A DNA stretch of 64,000 nucleotides from Wyeomyia smithii (GCF_029784165.1 NC_073695.1:141800748-141864747); one strand, 5' to 3'; positions 1 to 11,985 are shown, counted from the first letter of the stretch. The notes: generated by a model not told the origin, from the sequence alone. Program-made: numbers and translations.

Positions 1-127
1 TCAAAAGTCGAGGATGTTGTCATTTCGATAAAACCAATCATTTCAAACGATTTGTTTTTTGACTTTGATCATATCCTATGGCCGATTCGTCGTGGGTTTG
101 CAGACCTTAAACACATCGCAAGGAATC
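1..127 (-). repeat. GCC-repeat, left piece of the copy split by the CR1-like LINE
   Basis: This segment is the reverse complement of an internal part of the abundant 2-kb repeat; compare 53640-53770 and 60470-60610. It stops abruptly after AAGGAATC at 127, and the repeat resumes at 10902 with ATCAATGAATTTGG. In uninterrupted copies (for example near 43815-43850) these two sequences are contiguous, so everything from 128 to 10901 was inserted later. The repeat runs off the left edge of the window. Confidence 0.85.
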
Positions 128-148
128 TATTTATTAATTTATTTATTC
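128..148 (-). repeat. AT microsatellite 3' tail of the CR1-like LINE
   Basis: Read on the minus strand, the element ends in repeated AATAAATA-type units directly against the interrupted GCC-repeat. Tails of short tandem units instead of poly(A) are usual for CR1/L2-type LINEs. Confidence 0.6.
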
Positions 149-291
149 CGTCAAACAAAAGAAGATTACATATGTTTATAACTAACTTACATGCTATATG
201 TTATTTATACTAGTGAAAGAGAAAAAAAAAGAGTTTATACATAATTGAATAATGGTTTCTTTACTTGACGGATTATTACAATGGATGTATT

Positions 292-1999
292 CTATCGATT
301 TAAATTAAGCGTGAAATTGAAATATTGTTTTAATTTAGTTCTCGACATAGAAAAGTCAATTGCTTCATAGTGTTGGTTATACACTAGCATCATTTTATTA
401 ATAGGCCCGTATTCAGCATAATTGTTTCGTTGATGATTTAAAGAAAACAAAGTCCAAGTTCGTAAATTTCTTGAAGGTACATAAAAATTGAGTTTTGATA
501 ATATTTCGGGCGAATCGACACGCTGAGATACGATATCGTTAACAAATGACATCATTGCGAATTCACGACGGGCTTTTAATGATTGGATGTCAATAAGTCT
601 GCAGCGTTCGTCATATGATGGTAGGGAAAACGACGTCCATCGTAGATTACGAAGTGCATATAGCAGGAATTGTTTTTGTACTGATTCTATTCTATCTAAA
701 TGTGTTGCGGAAAACGGAGACCATAAAATGCTACAGTATTCTAAAAGTGACCTTACATAGGAATTATAAAGTGTTTTTATTGTGTATGGATCTTGGAAAT
801 TATAGCAGAAACGTTTTATGAAACTGAGCATGTTACTAGCCTTATTAATAATTGTATTGTAATGATCAGTGAATGTTAATTTTGAGTCGAGTATGACTCC
901 TAAGTCCCTAACTCGTTCACATTTATCTACTACCTGATCTCCTAAGGAAATAATAATGCTTGGTATGTTTCTTTTTCTGCCAAAAGCCATCGAACTACAT
1001 TTTTTTACGTTTAGCCGAAGAAGGTTTTTTTTACACCAAATATAAAAATATTTTATCTCGTTACGAAAAATGTTTACATCATCAGCGTTTTTAATTTCAA
1101 TGAAAAGTTTTATGTCGTCGGCATAAATAAGAGTTTTTACATGTTTTAGGATAAAGGAAATGTCGTTTACAAATAATATAAATAGTAGAGGGCCCAAGTG
1201 AGAGCCTTGAGGAACTCCCGAGGTTACCTGAATAGGTTTCGATAGTACGCCTTTAAATTGACTGTTTGTTGACGATCTGTCAAATACGATTCGATCCATT
1301 TGAGTAATTGTGGATGAATTCCAATTTTTCGTAACTTGAATAGAAGCATGGGTATATCAATGCGATCGAAAGCTTTGCTGAAATCAGTATATAAGGTTTC
1401 AACACAATTTCCTTTATCCATTGCGTTTAAAGAGAAGTTAATAAACTCGAGTAAGTTTGTTGTTGTTGAGCGACCTTTGAAAAAGCCCTGTTGCGTTGGA
1501 GTATTTCTATTTTTTATTTGGTGGAATAACTTTTTGTTTATTATTGCTTCAAAAAGCTTGGGTATACAAGAATAAATGGCTATGCCTCGATAGTTGCCAA
1601 TGTCGGATTTTTAACCAGATTTGAACACAGGCAATAGATATGAGTTTTTCCAGAATTTCGGGAAGCAACCGGATTCCAGCGACATATTGAAAATCAAGAA
1701 CAGTGGGGAAGTTAGCTCTTTAGCTAAATGTTTCATAAATGCTGGTGGAATTCTGTCTGGTCCCGGAACTTTAGACGCATCCAAAGCTTTTAAAGTATCT
1801 TCAATTTCGCGTGCGCTGACATGTTCAATATTTAAGTAGATGGGAAACTCAGGAAAGTTGGTGAAGAATGCATAGTCACGATCAGATTTTGAGAAAGTTG
1901 TATAATTTTGTTGAAAAAAAAATCAGCAAATAGATCAGAGATGTCTGCCGGGTTCTATTTAACTTTGTCATGTAGTTGCATTTTTGAAGGAATATTTTC
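292..1999 (-). pseudogene. CR1-like LINE ORF2, reverse transcriptase half
   Basis: This is the C-terminal half of the LINE's ORF2, separated from its endonuclease half by copy A. Reading on the minus strand from 1999, a stretch without an intact frame (finger/palm, with DRIPPAFMKH-like and GNYRGIAI-like segments) leads into the palm. That region carries the motif GVPQGSHLGP and the catalytic box YADD (about 1120-1130). A thumb and a long C-terminal region ending at 292 follow. Breaks are an in-frame TAA near 1612, a frameshift between the frames ending at 1224 and starting at 1299, and another near 1920. There is no RNase H domain. It would copy element RNA at nicked target DNA, but this copy cannot make the protein. 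Confidence 0.85.
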
Positions 2000-2012
2000 A
2001 GATTTTAACTTT
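2000..2012. repeat. Target-site duplication, left copy, of copy A
   Basis: AGATTTTAACTTT, 13 bp, identical to 7894-7906. It is followed directly by the T-run that is copy A's poly(A) tail on the minus strand. Joining the flanks restores the ORF2 reading of the host CR1-like LINE. Confidence 0.9.
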
Positions 2013-2020
2013 TTTTTTTT

Positions 2021-2402
2021 GGTTCATCTATAATTTATTTGACACGGCACAAATACAATTTAATGTTTAACGGCGCCAATTATATCTGGTAGCTTACTTT
2101 CTAAAGTATCTTGATAACTAAAAGCAAATTTTTTATCCTCGCTGCCGACTACGAGCTGAAACTAACTTAAAGCTATAATATTTTGCTTTAAAAGCACTGG
2201 TTTACTGTATGATGGTTTTCATTGCCATAGGTAAGCAGCATATTAAATTTGTTCCGCTGTTGGGCCAAGTCATTACGGACTGGCATATTGGGTTGACTCC
2301 CTCGGGCCTTGAGAGTATCGTGCGGGTCTGATTGCTGTTTCCGGATCCGGGGTCTTAACGTGTTCTTGTCGTTAGGTTGGATGTAGGCGGAAGGGAATAG
2401 GA
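2021..2402 (-). other. 3' UTR of copy A
   Basis: Non-coding tail between the RNase H stop and the poly(A). Read on the minus strand, it ends with GTGCCGTGTCAAATAAAT, which recurs at the end of copy B (54729-54746) and, inverted, inside the LTR element's leader (about 23965-23985). Matching 3' UTR sequence at 52095-52431 is what identifies that segment as part of copy B. Confidence 0.7.
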
Positions 2403-5400
2403 CTAAATTGGGGCGTGGATGGATTTCAGGAAAACGTATATAAGGGACATGTAGGATAGGTCACGGCTCGCCAAGACATCACGAACAGGAACAGCCGACT
2501 GCCTACCTTCGGCCTGCAGGGAAGCTATTAATTTAGACCTGGCGTCACGGTGTACAGGGCATGACCAAACAACGTGCTCTATGTCGTGATAACCTTCACC
2601 ACAGGCACAGACACCACTCTCTCCGAGCCCAACACGACGGAGATGCGCGTCAAATCTACAGTGATTGGACATAAGCCGGGACATCACGCAAATGAAATCC
2701 CGACCTACATCCAACCCCTTGAACCACGGGTTCGTCGACACCTTGGGGATTATGGAATGTAACCACCTTCCCAGTTCCCCTCTGGTCCAAGCATTTTGCC
2801 AACTGATGATCGTATTCTGACGAACAAATGAGAAAAATTCATTAAAGGCAATTGGTCTTTCATAAATTCCACCGTTTGTTGCGCCCACCTTAGCCAAAGA
2901 GTCCGCATTCTCATTGCCCGGTATTGAGCAGTGAGAAGGGACCCACGCTAAGGTAATCTGATACGATTTTTCGGATAAAGCACTCAGATGTTCCCGTATT
3001 TTCCCCAGGAAATACGGAGAGTGCTTAACATCTTTCATCGATCGGAGAGCCTCAATGGAACTGAGACTGTCCGTAAAGATGAAATAATGGTCCGTGGGCA
3101 TTTTTTCGATAATCCCTAGGGTGTACTGAATTGCAGCCAATTCTGCGACGTAAACAGAAGCAGGATTATCGAGCTTATGGGAGACGGTTAAATTGTTATT
3201 GAAAATACCGAAGCCAGTGCACCCATCAAGAAGTGATCCGTCAGTGTAGAACATATTGTCACAGTAGATGTTTCGATATTTATTGGAAAAAATTTTGGGG
3301 ATCTGCTGCACGCGTAAATGATCCGGGATTCCACGAGTTTCTTCTATCATGGATGGTCGAAAAACACAGTAGAATCCGAAGTATTTGATAAGTTGACACA
3401 ATTTGGAATATTCGAAGAAGGGTTAATATTTTGGGACATGTGATTGAAATACAATGTCATAAAACGGGTTTGAGAATTAAGTTCGATTAACCTTTCAAAA
3501 TTTTCAATCACAGGACGGTTCAAGACCTCACATTTGATAAGAATGCGAGAAGACAGGCTCCAGAAGCGGTTTTTCAATGGTAGTACTCCAGCTAAGACCT
3601 CCAAACTCATCGTATGGGTCGACTGCATGCAACCCAAAGCGATACGCAAACAACGATATTGTATTCGTTCCAGTTTGATCAAATGTGTGTTTGCTGCGGA
3701 GCGGAAGCAGAAACACCCGTACTCAATGACAGACAATATCGTTGTTTGGTAAAGCCTTATAAGGTCTCCTGGATAGGCTCCCCACCATTGTCCGGTTATT
3801 GTGCGAAGAAAATTCACTCTTTGTTGACATTTTTTCATCAGATACCTAACGTGACAACCCCAGGTGCCTTTAGAGTCGAACCAGACACCAATATATTTGT
3901 GTACCAAAACCTGAGAAATCGTTTTACCCATTAATTGTGTTTGAAGCTGAGCAGGTACATGCTTCCTAGAAAAAACTACTATCTCAGTCTTCTCCGGAGA
4001 GAATTCGATACCTAGCTGTAAAGCCCAAGCAGACAAATTGTCCAAGGTATCTTGCAATGGTCCTTGCAAATCGGCAGCTTTGGCTCCTGTAACAGAGATA
4101 ACACTGTCGTCTGCAAATTGTCTCATCGTGCATGAATTTGCCAGACATTCGTCGATGCCATTTACATAAAAGTTGTAAAGAAGGGGGCTTAAAGATGAGC
4201 CCTGGGGTAGACCCATGTAGCTAATGCGAAAAGTTGCCAAATCGCCGTGCGTAAAATGCATGTGCTTTTCGGACAGCAAATTGTGCAAAAAATTGTTCAA
4301 AATTGGAGAAAATCCTTGTCGGTGAAGTTTACCCGAAAGAATGTCCATAGAAACGGAATCAAAAGCCCCCTTAATGTCCAAGAACGCAGACGCCATTTGT
4401 TCTTTGCGAGCATACGCCAGCTGAATATCTGTTGAAAGCAACGCAAGACAATCATTCGTCCCTTTGGCACGGCGGAAGCCAAATTGAGTATCTGATAGCA
4501 GACCATTTGATTCGACCCAGTGGTCTAAACGACGGAGTATCATTTTTTCCATCAATTTCCGGATACAGGATAGCATTGCAATCGGCCTATAAGAGTTGTG
4601 ATCAGAAGCTGGTTTCCCTGGTTTTTGGATGGCGATCACCTTCACCTGCCTCCAATCCTGCGGTACAATGTTTTGCTCCAGGAACTTATTGAACAAGTTC
4701 AACAAGCGCCTTTTGGCATTGCCGGGTAGATTCTTCAACAAGTTGAATTTGATTCTATCTAACCCAGGCGCGTTATTGTTACAGGACAGGAGGCAACTGA
4801 AAATTCTGCCATCGTAAAAGGTGATTCTATCGCGTCGTGACCCGGAGACGCATCGCGAACAAAGTTTTGCGCAGGAACAGAGTCCGGACATACTTTCCTG
4901 GCAAAATCAAATATCCACCGACTTGAAGACTCCTCGCTTTCGTTGACCGTTACGCGATTCCGCATTCTTCGGGCTGTGTTCCAAAGAGTGCTCAACGATG
5001 TCTCCCTCGACGTCTCGTTCACGAACCGACGCCAATAACCGCGTTTCTTTGCTTTAGCTGGGCTTTTAAGCTTGGTATTAAGCTCCGAATACCGTATATA
5101 GTCGTCGGGTATACCTCCCTTCTGGAAGGCCAAAAACGCGTCGGATCTTTGCGTGTAGACACCGGAGCACTCTTTGTCCCACCACGGAGTTGGAGGCCGC
5201 TCTTTGATCGTTACGCCGGGATAGTTCTTCGTTTGGGCTTGCAACGCGGCGTCGAGGATTAAGCCCGCGAGGAGGTTGTATTCTTCAAGATGATGAATCG
5301 ACTCGACCGCTTTTGAAATCATTTCCTCGTATAACTTCCAATCGACATTCCGTGTGAGGTCATACGGAATGTCAATTGGTCGCATGCGGGTTGACCCTTG

Positions 5401-6099
5401 AGTAATAGAAATAAGAATAGGCAAATGGTCGCTACCGTGAGGATCGAGGATTACCTTCCATGTGCAATCCAACCGTAGCGACGTCGAACATAAGGATAGA
5501 TCCAAAGCGCTTGGGAGCGCTGGAGGTTTCGGGATACGTGTCATTTCACCGTTGTTCAAAATAGTCATGTCGAAGTCATCGCAAAGGTTATAGATTAAAG
5601 AGGAGCGGTTATCATTGTAAGGGGAACCCCAAGCCACACCATGAGAGTTGAAGTCTCCCAAAATCAAACGTGGCGAGGGAAGAAGTTCTATTAAATCAAA
5701 GAGCAGCCGTTGCCCAACCTGTGATCTGGTAGGAATATATATTGAGGCAATACAAAGCTCTTTACCTTGTATTGTCATTTGACATGCGACAACTTCGATG
5801 CCTGGAATCGAGAGGAGGTTAATCCGATAGAAAGAATAGCACTTTTTAATCCCTAGAAGTACTCCTCCATATGGGGTGTCTCGATCAAGGCGAATAATAT
5901 TAAAATCATGGAAGTTGAGATCAATATTTGAAGTAAGCCAAGTTTCACAAAAGGAAAATGCATCGCATTTGTTTCTATTTATTAAAACTTTAAATGAAGC
6001 CATTTTTGATAAAATACTTCTACAATTCCACTGTAAGACAGAGATAGAATCCTTCGTATACGCAGATGAATTAGGCATCGAAGGATACAACCGCTGCAA
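2403..6099 (-). pseudogene. Copy A ORF2: endonuclease, reverse transcriptase, RNase H
   Basis: An apurinic-type endonuclease opens the ORF (QWNCRSI near residue 25; GDFNSHGVAWGS; GSDHLP). The reverse transcriptase follows, with KPASDHNSYRPIAMLS, LPQGSSLSPLLYN and the catalytic FADDS. An RNase H domain (FYTDGS, AELAAIQ, FTDSLSSIEA, WVPSHCSIPGNENADSLAK) and a C-terminal Cys/His cluster (CACGEGYHDIEHVVWSC) complete it. About 1230 codons is normal for an intact relative; compare copy C. Two single-base deletions break the frame: one near 4793, where copy B keeps an extra T, and one near 3356, before the RNase H. The start overlaps the end of ORF1 by 29 nt. Confidence 0.9.
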
Positions 6100-7447
6100 G
6101 GAGGGGCCATTGGGCAGTCAACTGCTTCAAAAATGATCTAACTGTCGGGAGGGATGCTGTAAGAAAAACTTTGATTGGATCGGGTATATTGAAATTTTCA
6201 AAGATCCAGTCCACAATGTCAGAAAACTTCACTAATCCAGAGTTGGTTTCATCAACTGGGTGTGCAAAAGGAACAACTGGGGTTTTCGATGTTCCTGGCA
6301 GTGCTGGGAACTCCTTCTGGGACTTTAAATTTGCATGCCCAGGAGGAGTTTTCTTCGGTTTTTTCGCAGCACTGTTTGGTTTGTTTGTAACTTTCATTTC
6401 ACTTTGGGAAATCTTAGGACCTTTTCGGGGAAGTTTAGGAGAGGAAATATTTTTCCTCTTTCTAGACGCCCCAGGATTGGCATAAGATGTTCCCGCTGGT
6501 GAATCGTCAGAATCGGTTTCATCAGAGGACAACAGATCAAAGGGGTTCGATGTTATGGTAGAAGTGGTCACGGTCTTCTTCAGCATCTCAGCGTAAGATC
6601 GCTTTGAATGCTCCTTAAGTGACCGCTTGATTTTATCTCTGCGCTGCATGTACACCGGGCATGTGGAGAGCTCATGCTGATTTTCCCCGCAGTGAATACA
6701 TTTTTAAGCATTTACACTGCAAGAATCGTCCGCGTGAGTTTCTCCACACTTGCTACATCGTGCCTTATTGCAGCAGTAGGCGGCTGTGTGGCCTAACTGC
6801 TTGCAATTGGTGCAATTCATAACACGGGGTACATACAATCGCACAGGCAGACGAACCCGATCGATCGAGACGTGGCTAGGGAGAGCAGATCCGGCAAACG
6901 TAACACGAAACGAGTCTGACGGAGTGTACACTTTTGTGCCGTTGACAAGAGACACAGACCGCTATTGCTTGCAATCTATGATCTTCACTTTTACGTCGTG
7001 ACACAAAGCATTTTTGAAGCAGCCAAAACCCCTTGCCAAGATACACTCGACCGACAGACTCGAATCGGTTATGACACCGTCGATCTCCACGTCTCGTGCG
7101 GGTATATAAACGCGATACTCGCGTGTGAAAAGTTCGGAGCGAGCAATAGCGTTGGCCTGTTCCAGGTCGCTGACCACGACACGGAGCTTGTTGGGTCTGA
7201 CCTTGGAGATTTCGGTCACGGCCTTGTACTCCTTCGTCAGGTCTTTCGAATTCTGCAGGATGTTAAACGGTTTCGATTTCGGTCCTGCTTTTGGCCGAAA
7301 GAAAACAGTATAGCTGCCCTGAGATCTGTCCGGGTAAAGCCTGGGGCGAGGGGGGACTGGAGAATTAACAGAGGAAGGGTTGGCAGGAGGGACAGGGTCG
7401 GGGGGGTTCGGGGATGGTGGCACGGGAGGCGAGGGATCTACATCCAT
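6071..7447 (-). pseudogene. Copy A ORF1: Gag-like zinc-knuckle protein
   Basis: An RNA-binding ORF1 protein of about 458 codons. It has a proline-rich N terminus (MDVDPSPPVPPSPNPPDPV), a middle domain (VFFRP... VRPNKLRVVV... REYRVYIPARDVEIDGVIT), then CCHC-type knuckles CTNCKQLGHTAAYC, CSKCGETHADDSC and CIHCGENQHELSTC, and a lysine/serine-rich tail. Two in-frame stops interrupt it, TAG at 6962-6964 (copy C has Leu) and TAA at 6704-6706 (copy C has Glu). No frameshift is needed to follow it, so point mutations alone killed it. Confidence 0.9.
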
Positions 7448-7448
7448 C

Positions 7449-7464
7449 GCGCTAAATCTAGCGC
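7449..7464 (-). promoter_or_regulatory. Hairpin directly upstream of copy A ORF1 start
   Basis: GCGCTA-GATT-TAGCGC on the minus strand forms a perfect 6-bp stem with a 4-nt loop, ending 1-2 nt before the ATG at 7447. The identical sequence sits before the ORF1 ATG of copy B (19656-19671). A role in start-site selection is an inference. Confidence 0.55.
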
Positions 7465-7893
7465 ACTAGCGCCGACAGAACATGTACCTCTTTACTTCTC
7501 CTTTCAGCAGGGTTGGTCGTCCGAACGGTCGAAGCTGCAGCCGTTACAGCCAGCGGCACCAATACAGCAGCTCCAAACAGCTACCAGCAGCGAGCCGGGT
7601 GTGCGATCACTCAGCACAGCGACACAACTCGCTGTCAACTGTTGGCTTCTTCTTTTTCCTCCTTTGTGTTGAGATTCTCGTCCACTGCTGTAGCACAAAT
7701 CACTTAGCAGCCGAATCGGCTTACGCACCAGCAAACAGCCACGATGCGAAAAAGTTGCACAAAGGCGGGCGACCTTGAACCTTCACTCGACCAGGCAAAC
7801 AATGCCAACACTTGCTCACGCGTCTTTTGTTTTATATTCTATCGGAGCGTTCACCAAATACGTCCGATACTGATGCGTGTTCGGCACAGAATG

Positions 7894-7906
7894 AGATTTT
7901 AACTTT
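7894..7906. repeat. Target-site duplication, right copy, of copy A
   Basis: AGATTTTAACTTT, identical to 2000-2012. It marks the 5' end of copy A at 7893. Confidence 0.9.
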
Positions 7907-9104
7907 GATTTAACATATTTGAAAAACAATTTTTGGACAAGATTTGATTTCAAGCTCAGTTTGTAGTGTGAACTCTTCAAACGCGTTACCAATGGCATCG
8001 TTTAATTCGTCGCAAATGTTAAGATAAGTTGTTAAAGCATCACGATTATTATGGGTTTTGTATTTTTTGTGTGCTTTTTGTTTGCGATTAAGTTTCTAAT
8101 TTGTCTATTGTACCAGATTGGGTATTTAGAATTGCCTTGACGTCTTCTTCTTTGCAACGGTATGTCGCTAATAAATAAATCAGACAATATTTTATAAAGA
8201 TTTTCTATAGCCGAATCGGCTTTTCTATCTTTACAGAATACATCTTGCCAGTTGATACCATTTAGTTTGTGTTTTAATTCATCATAGTTTGCTGACTGAA
8301 AGTCGAAAACATCTTCGAATTCATATTCATCGGGTCTTTTATTCACATGCACAAATAAAGAAAACTCTATTGCTGTATGATAAACTTCGTTTTTCCATAA
8401 TGGTTGTAATGAATTCGTCACACAAAAGTCTTCACTAATGTTGGACATTAACAGGTCAAGATAACAATTTTGTCTATTTGTCACGTGGTTTATTTGATTA
8501 ATGCCAAGACTAGAGGTTTTATCCAAAAGAAGTTGCAGCGTTTCATTATCGCCAATAATTGGAAGTAGAATGCTATGGTTATCGATGTCCGGAATAAAAT
8601 CAATGTTGCGTTGATTGAAATCACCGTATATGTGGAGTTTTACTTCAGGTAACAGCTTGGATGCAATATTTTCAACAACATGAACAAACTTTTCAAAAAT
8701 TTCTTTACGCGCATTATTGGAGGGAAATAGACAGAGACAAATACGTGTGTCTCTCCTGCTAGTTCTGCTTTCACCCAAACATGTTCGAACTCTTTAAACT
8801 GAATGGTGTCGATAACCACTGAATTAAAGTCTATTGACACCGCAATTAAAACACCACCACCGGATTTCATTTCAGATAGTCGATAGTTACGGTCATTTCT
8901 ATAGACATTATATCGGCAACCGAAGACTTCTTCGCTGCGAACACCCTCATCCCAGCTGGTTTCGGTTGCTAAAATAACAGAAAATGAACAGGATAGTACA
9001 TTTTTTGAATTGAGCGCCTCGCACGCGGTTAAAATTTCGACAATATACAGAGATCTCGGTAGTGGTGGGGTGTTCGAGTATAGAAGCTTAGGAATGAGAG
9101 TCAT
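7907..9104 (-). pseudogene. CR1-like LINE ORF2, endonuclease half
   Basis: The minus-strand reading begins at MTLIPKLLYSNTPPLP (9104) and covers an exonuclease/endonuclease/phosphatase-type endonuclease. It shows ILATETSWDEG, YRNDR, SGGGVLIAV, VSVYFPP, then IYGDFN and a linker. It then runs to the copy A insertion point, ending in FFKYVKSKLKS at 7895-7930. Frameshifts lie near 8700 (between overlapping frames 9104-8640 and 8778-8032) and near 8010-8030. The same protein continues on the far side of copy A at 1999. This half would nick target DNA; here it is non-functional. Confidence 0.85.
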
Positions 9105-9204
9105 TATTAACAGTAGTGTTTACCAGAGCAGAGCAGGTCGCGTCATTTCCTTCCTCTCTAGGTTGAACAGAATTATCGCCAGCAACGGTCCTCTGATGAG
9201 TGAG

Positions 9205-10757
9205 TCAATTGCGTTGAAGACACGAGTGCCTAGATGAGCACGCAATGCATTGTGAAGTAGAAAGGTGTCCATGTTCGCTGATCATCTGGGGTTGAGAAAG
9301 TGGAAACGCGTCGTTCGCCGGGTATGGGTTTAGAGTTTCGCCTCTTTGAAATTGAATCGTAGAAATGACGTTAGCTTGAGGTCTGGAGAATCGGTCTTTC
9401 GCTACTGCAAGAAGCACTCTGTCAGGTGGTAACAGTTGATCTGCATGAAAACGATTAGAGTTGGTGTGTTGTCGATCATTGTGAGAGTTGGTGACGTTAT
9501 TCTGTTGTCCGTTGACCATGTTATAGTTAAGATTATTGTGATTATTCAAAAAACTGTTGTTGACGTGACGGTTGGGGTTGGTATATCTACGGTTACTATT
9601 GGTGTTGAAGTTGTTGCTCTGTCCTCTATGATAGTTGTTGTTGTTATTGTTGCTATAGACGTGATTTATGTTCGGTAAATTGCTGCTCCTAGATGCTCGG
9701 TTGTTGTTGCCGTTGTTGTTTCGGTTGTTGTTGTTATTGTTGTGAGTATTGTTATTGGTATTGTTAAGGTAAGCCTGTTTCCGTCGGTTCCTTCGTTCCT
9801 GGCAGCTTCTGCGTTCTTTTGCTGCTGCATCCGGCGCTTTTTTCGTTCGTCATAGTCGGTCCAATCCGGTTTCCAAATTCTTTTACTGCCTATGAGGCGC
9901 CATCCTGATTTGTCAGCATTTTCTGCATGAAGTTCAGCTTGCAAACTTAGAAGTGTTTCAGGTGGAGCTTTAATATTCTGGTTGACAGCGCTTTTCAATT
10001 CGTGCTCTAGGTTCGATATCGCATTACCGAGAGATTTCACTTCAGATAAAACATTTTCCTTTAGCAGATTAAACGCTTCCTCTGCGGTGTGTGATAGAGC
10101 CGAGCTGTGTTCATTGCAGTGTGCTGCCATATACACTGCGGCAGAGCTCAAGTCGTGCACTTCTTTAGCAATGCGCTTCAACTCCCTTTCTAAGTCGTCT
10201 GTAAGATCGGTTACATACTTATCGATACGATCCCTCGTTGCCTCAGAAGAAATGTTAAAGAGGGTCGTCAAATGGTTTTTTAAATCTACTAAATCATTTG
10301 ATTTCATATTGTTAGCGGCTTCGATGTCTCGCGATAATGCTGACACAGCATTTTCAACTATTGTTGTTGTGTTGAGGTTGACCACTGACACAGTTTCTTT
10401 AATTTGCTGTTCCATATCGGAAAACAGCGCACCCATTACACTAAGTTTGCTTACATCGGCAGCAATGCGTTGGTTGGCATCGACCAATTCTTTTTGCTGC
10501 TTTAAAATCAGCTTTTGTTGCTCCGCTAGCGTTTTCATTTCAAATGTCGTAGAGACTAACGATTGGCATTCCTCGCAGCACGTAAGCAAGAACGAAGTTG
10601 GATCTACCGTAAGTTGGTCGACTTTTTTAATGCGGGCAGAGGTACGGGTCACCGGTATTCCAACGCAAGTTGCATGAAACTTCCGGGTGCATCCGAAACA
10701 AGACCACAACATATCGGTAAAAGAATCTTTGGCACAAATTTCGCAGACCTTGCTCAT
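9205..10757 (-). pseudogene. CR1-like LINE ORF1 with PHD finger and Asn-rich tail
   Basis: I start it at MSKVCEICAKDS (10757) rather than further upstream, because a Cys-rich PHD-type finger begins there: C-x2-C, then CFGC, H-x2-C, and CCEEC within about 75 residues. A long coiled-coil-prone middle follows (QQKLILKQQKELVDANQ; many Leu/Ala heptads). Near 9790 the reading passes to another frame, where an asparagine-rich tail (RNNNGNNN, NNNNNN, NHNNLNYN) runs to 9205. One frameshift therefore breaks the ORF. PHD-bearing ORF1 proteins are established for CR1-group LINEs and presumably bind the element RNA. Confidence 0.8.
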
Positions 10758-10901
10758 GTTGATGTTAATTGCACAAAAATCGTTAAACCGACACAAAAAT
10801 CGACACAGGAAAACATAAACAAACAAACACTAATTAGCAAAGTATAGCTTAGTACGCGCGAGGTCGGGAGCGACTTGAAAACACGTCTGAACTGATTGAC
10901 G

Positions 10902-11985
10902 ATCAATGAATTTGGAACGTTCAATTAGTACGACACCACATTCAAATTATGTTTAGGCCACATATATCGATCAGAGCAAGTATAGTTTTAAATAGCCTCT
11001 GAATTTCTTTTCTTTTCATAACTTTTGAGCCACATATCAAATAGTTATGAAGTTTGTTACTAGTAAGTTTGAGAGATGACTCGTTCGTATGACACTAGTT
11101 ATGTTCAAATAAGTCATGTAATTTTTGAGATAATAGACCTCGTTGTTATAATAACAATTTAATACATAACGGTTACTTAAGTTCGATTTTAATCAAATGA
11201 ATTGGGAACGTATAGGACAGCCAAACTTTGAAACCACGTGTTCAATCATAAGTCATCAGTTAACCCTTAACTAGCCCGCTCATCTGATAATAATATTGAT
11301 CAAATCGGTTGTGTAGTTTATGAGATAATGAAGTTTCGTGATTTTCACATTCGATTACAGTCAAATTCAATAGGGTGTTATAAGGCAGCTAGACTTATTA
11401 GTTGACACTAATTTTGTGGAAATCGGGTCAGCCATCTCTGAGAAAGTGAGTGAGTCCAAGTAGTCTTCGGAATATGTTCCTTTTCATAGCTGGATTTCAC
11501 ATTTTTAAACATAACAGGCAAAGTAATAGTCCGATTGCAAAACCAATCAACAGGATTTTATGGGACAGCCTTCTTTCAGACCTTCCATTTGAAACTGATT
11601 TTATGAAAATTGGTTCAGCCATCTCTGAGAAACATGAGTGAGATTAAACAGTCTTCAGAACACGATTCTTTTCATAACTTTTGAACTACAAGTTCAATCT
11701 TTATAAAATTCAAAAATTAAGGGTTTTCCAGGTAGCCCGTCCATTCGAAACCAATTTTGTTCAAATCGGTTGTGTAGTTTTCGAAATAATGATGTTTCAT
11801 TATTTTTACATTTTGATACATAACCTCTAAACTAAAAATCCGACTACACACACACGCACACACATACAGAAAATGCTCAGCTCGTCGAGCTGAGTGGAGT
11901 GATATATGCCATTCGGCTCTTTGGAGCACTTTTATATTTTCGGTTTTGCAAGTGATTGCTATACCTTTCTAGGAGAAAGGCAAAA
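10902..11985 (-). repeat. GCC-repeat, right piece of the copy split by the CR1-like LINE
   Basis: Resumes exactly where 127 stopped. It contains two to three diverged internal modules, each with a CAGCCATCTCTGAGAAA core (11430-11640), then a CA-rich stretch (11848-11868). The palindrome CTCAGCTCGTCGAGCTGAG sits at about 11876-11894, and the terminal hairpin CCTTTCT-AGG-AGAAAGG with GCAAAAA ends at 11985. Confidence 0.8.

Larger units (their letters stand above)
2013..7893 (-). mobile_element. RNase H-bearing LINE (LOA/I-type), copy A, full length
   Basis: A 5.9-kb minus-strand LINE with poly(A) at its left end (2013-2020) and perfect 13-bp duplications on both sides. It contains a 5' UTR (7893-7448), ORF1 (7447-6071), ORF2 with endonuclease, RT and RNase H (6099-2403), and a 3' UTR (2402-2021). 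It belongs to the same family as copy B (19277-54768), and copy C (44718-50823) is a relative. Two stops in ORF1 and two frameshifts in ORF2 make it inactive. RNase H after the RT fits the LOA/I/R1 group. It resembles Lian-type mosquito elements, but I could not confirm the family name. Confidence 0.9.
128..10901 (-). mobile_element. CR1-like non-LTR retrotransposon, full length but interrupted by copy A
   Basis: A minus-strand LINE with a PHD-finger ORF1 (10757-9205) and an endonuclease/reverse-transcriptase ORF2 (about 9104-7907, continuing at 1999-292). Its 3' end at 128-148 is a short AATAAATAAA-type microsatellite rather than a long poly(A), and only a possible 3-bp duplication (ATC) flanks it. 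Both traits fit the CR1/L2 group, as does the PHD-type ORF1. Both ends are defined because the target is a known repeat (see 1-127). Copy A occupies 2013-7893. Removing A and one duplication leaves about 4.9 kb. The clade name is my best judgement; the LINE identity is certain. Several frameshifts and a stop show that it is dead. Confidence 0.85.
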
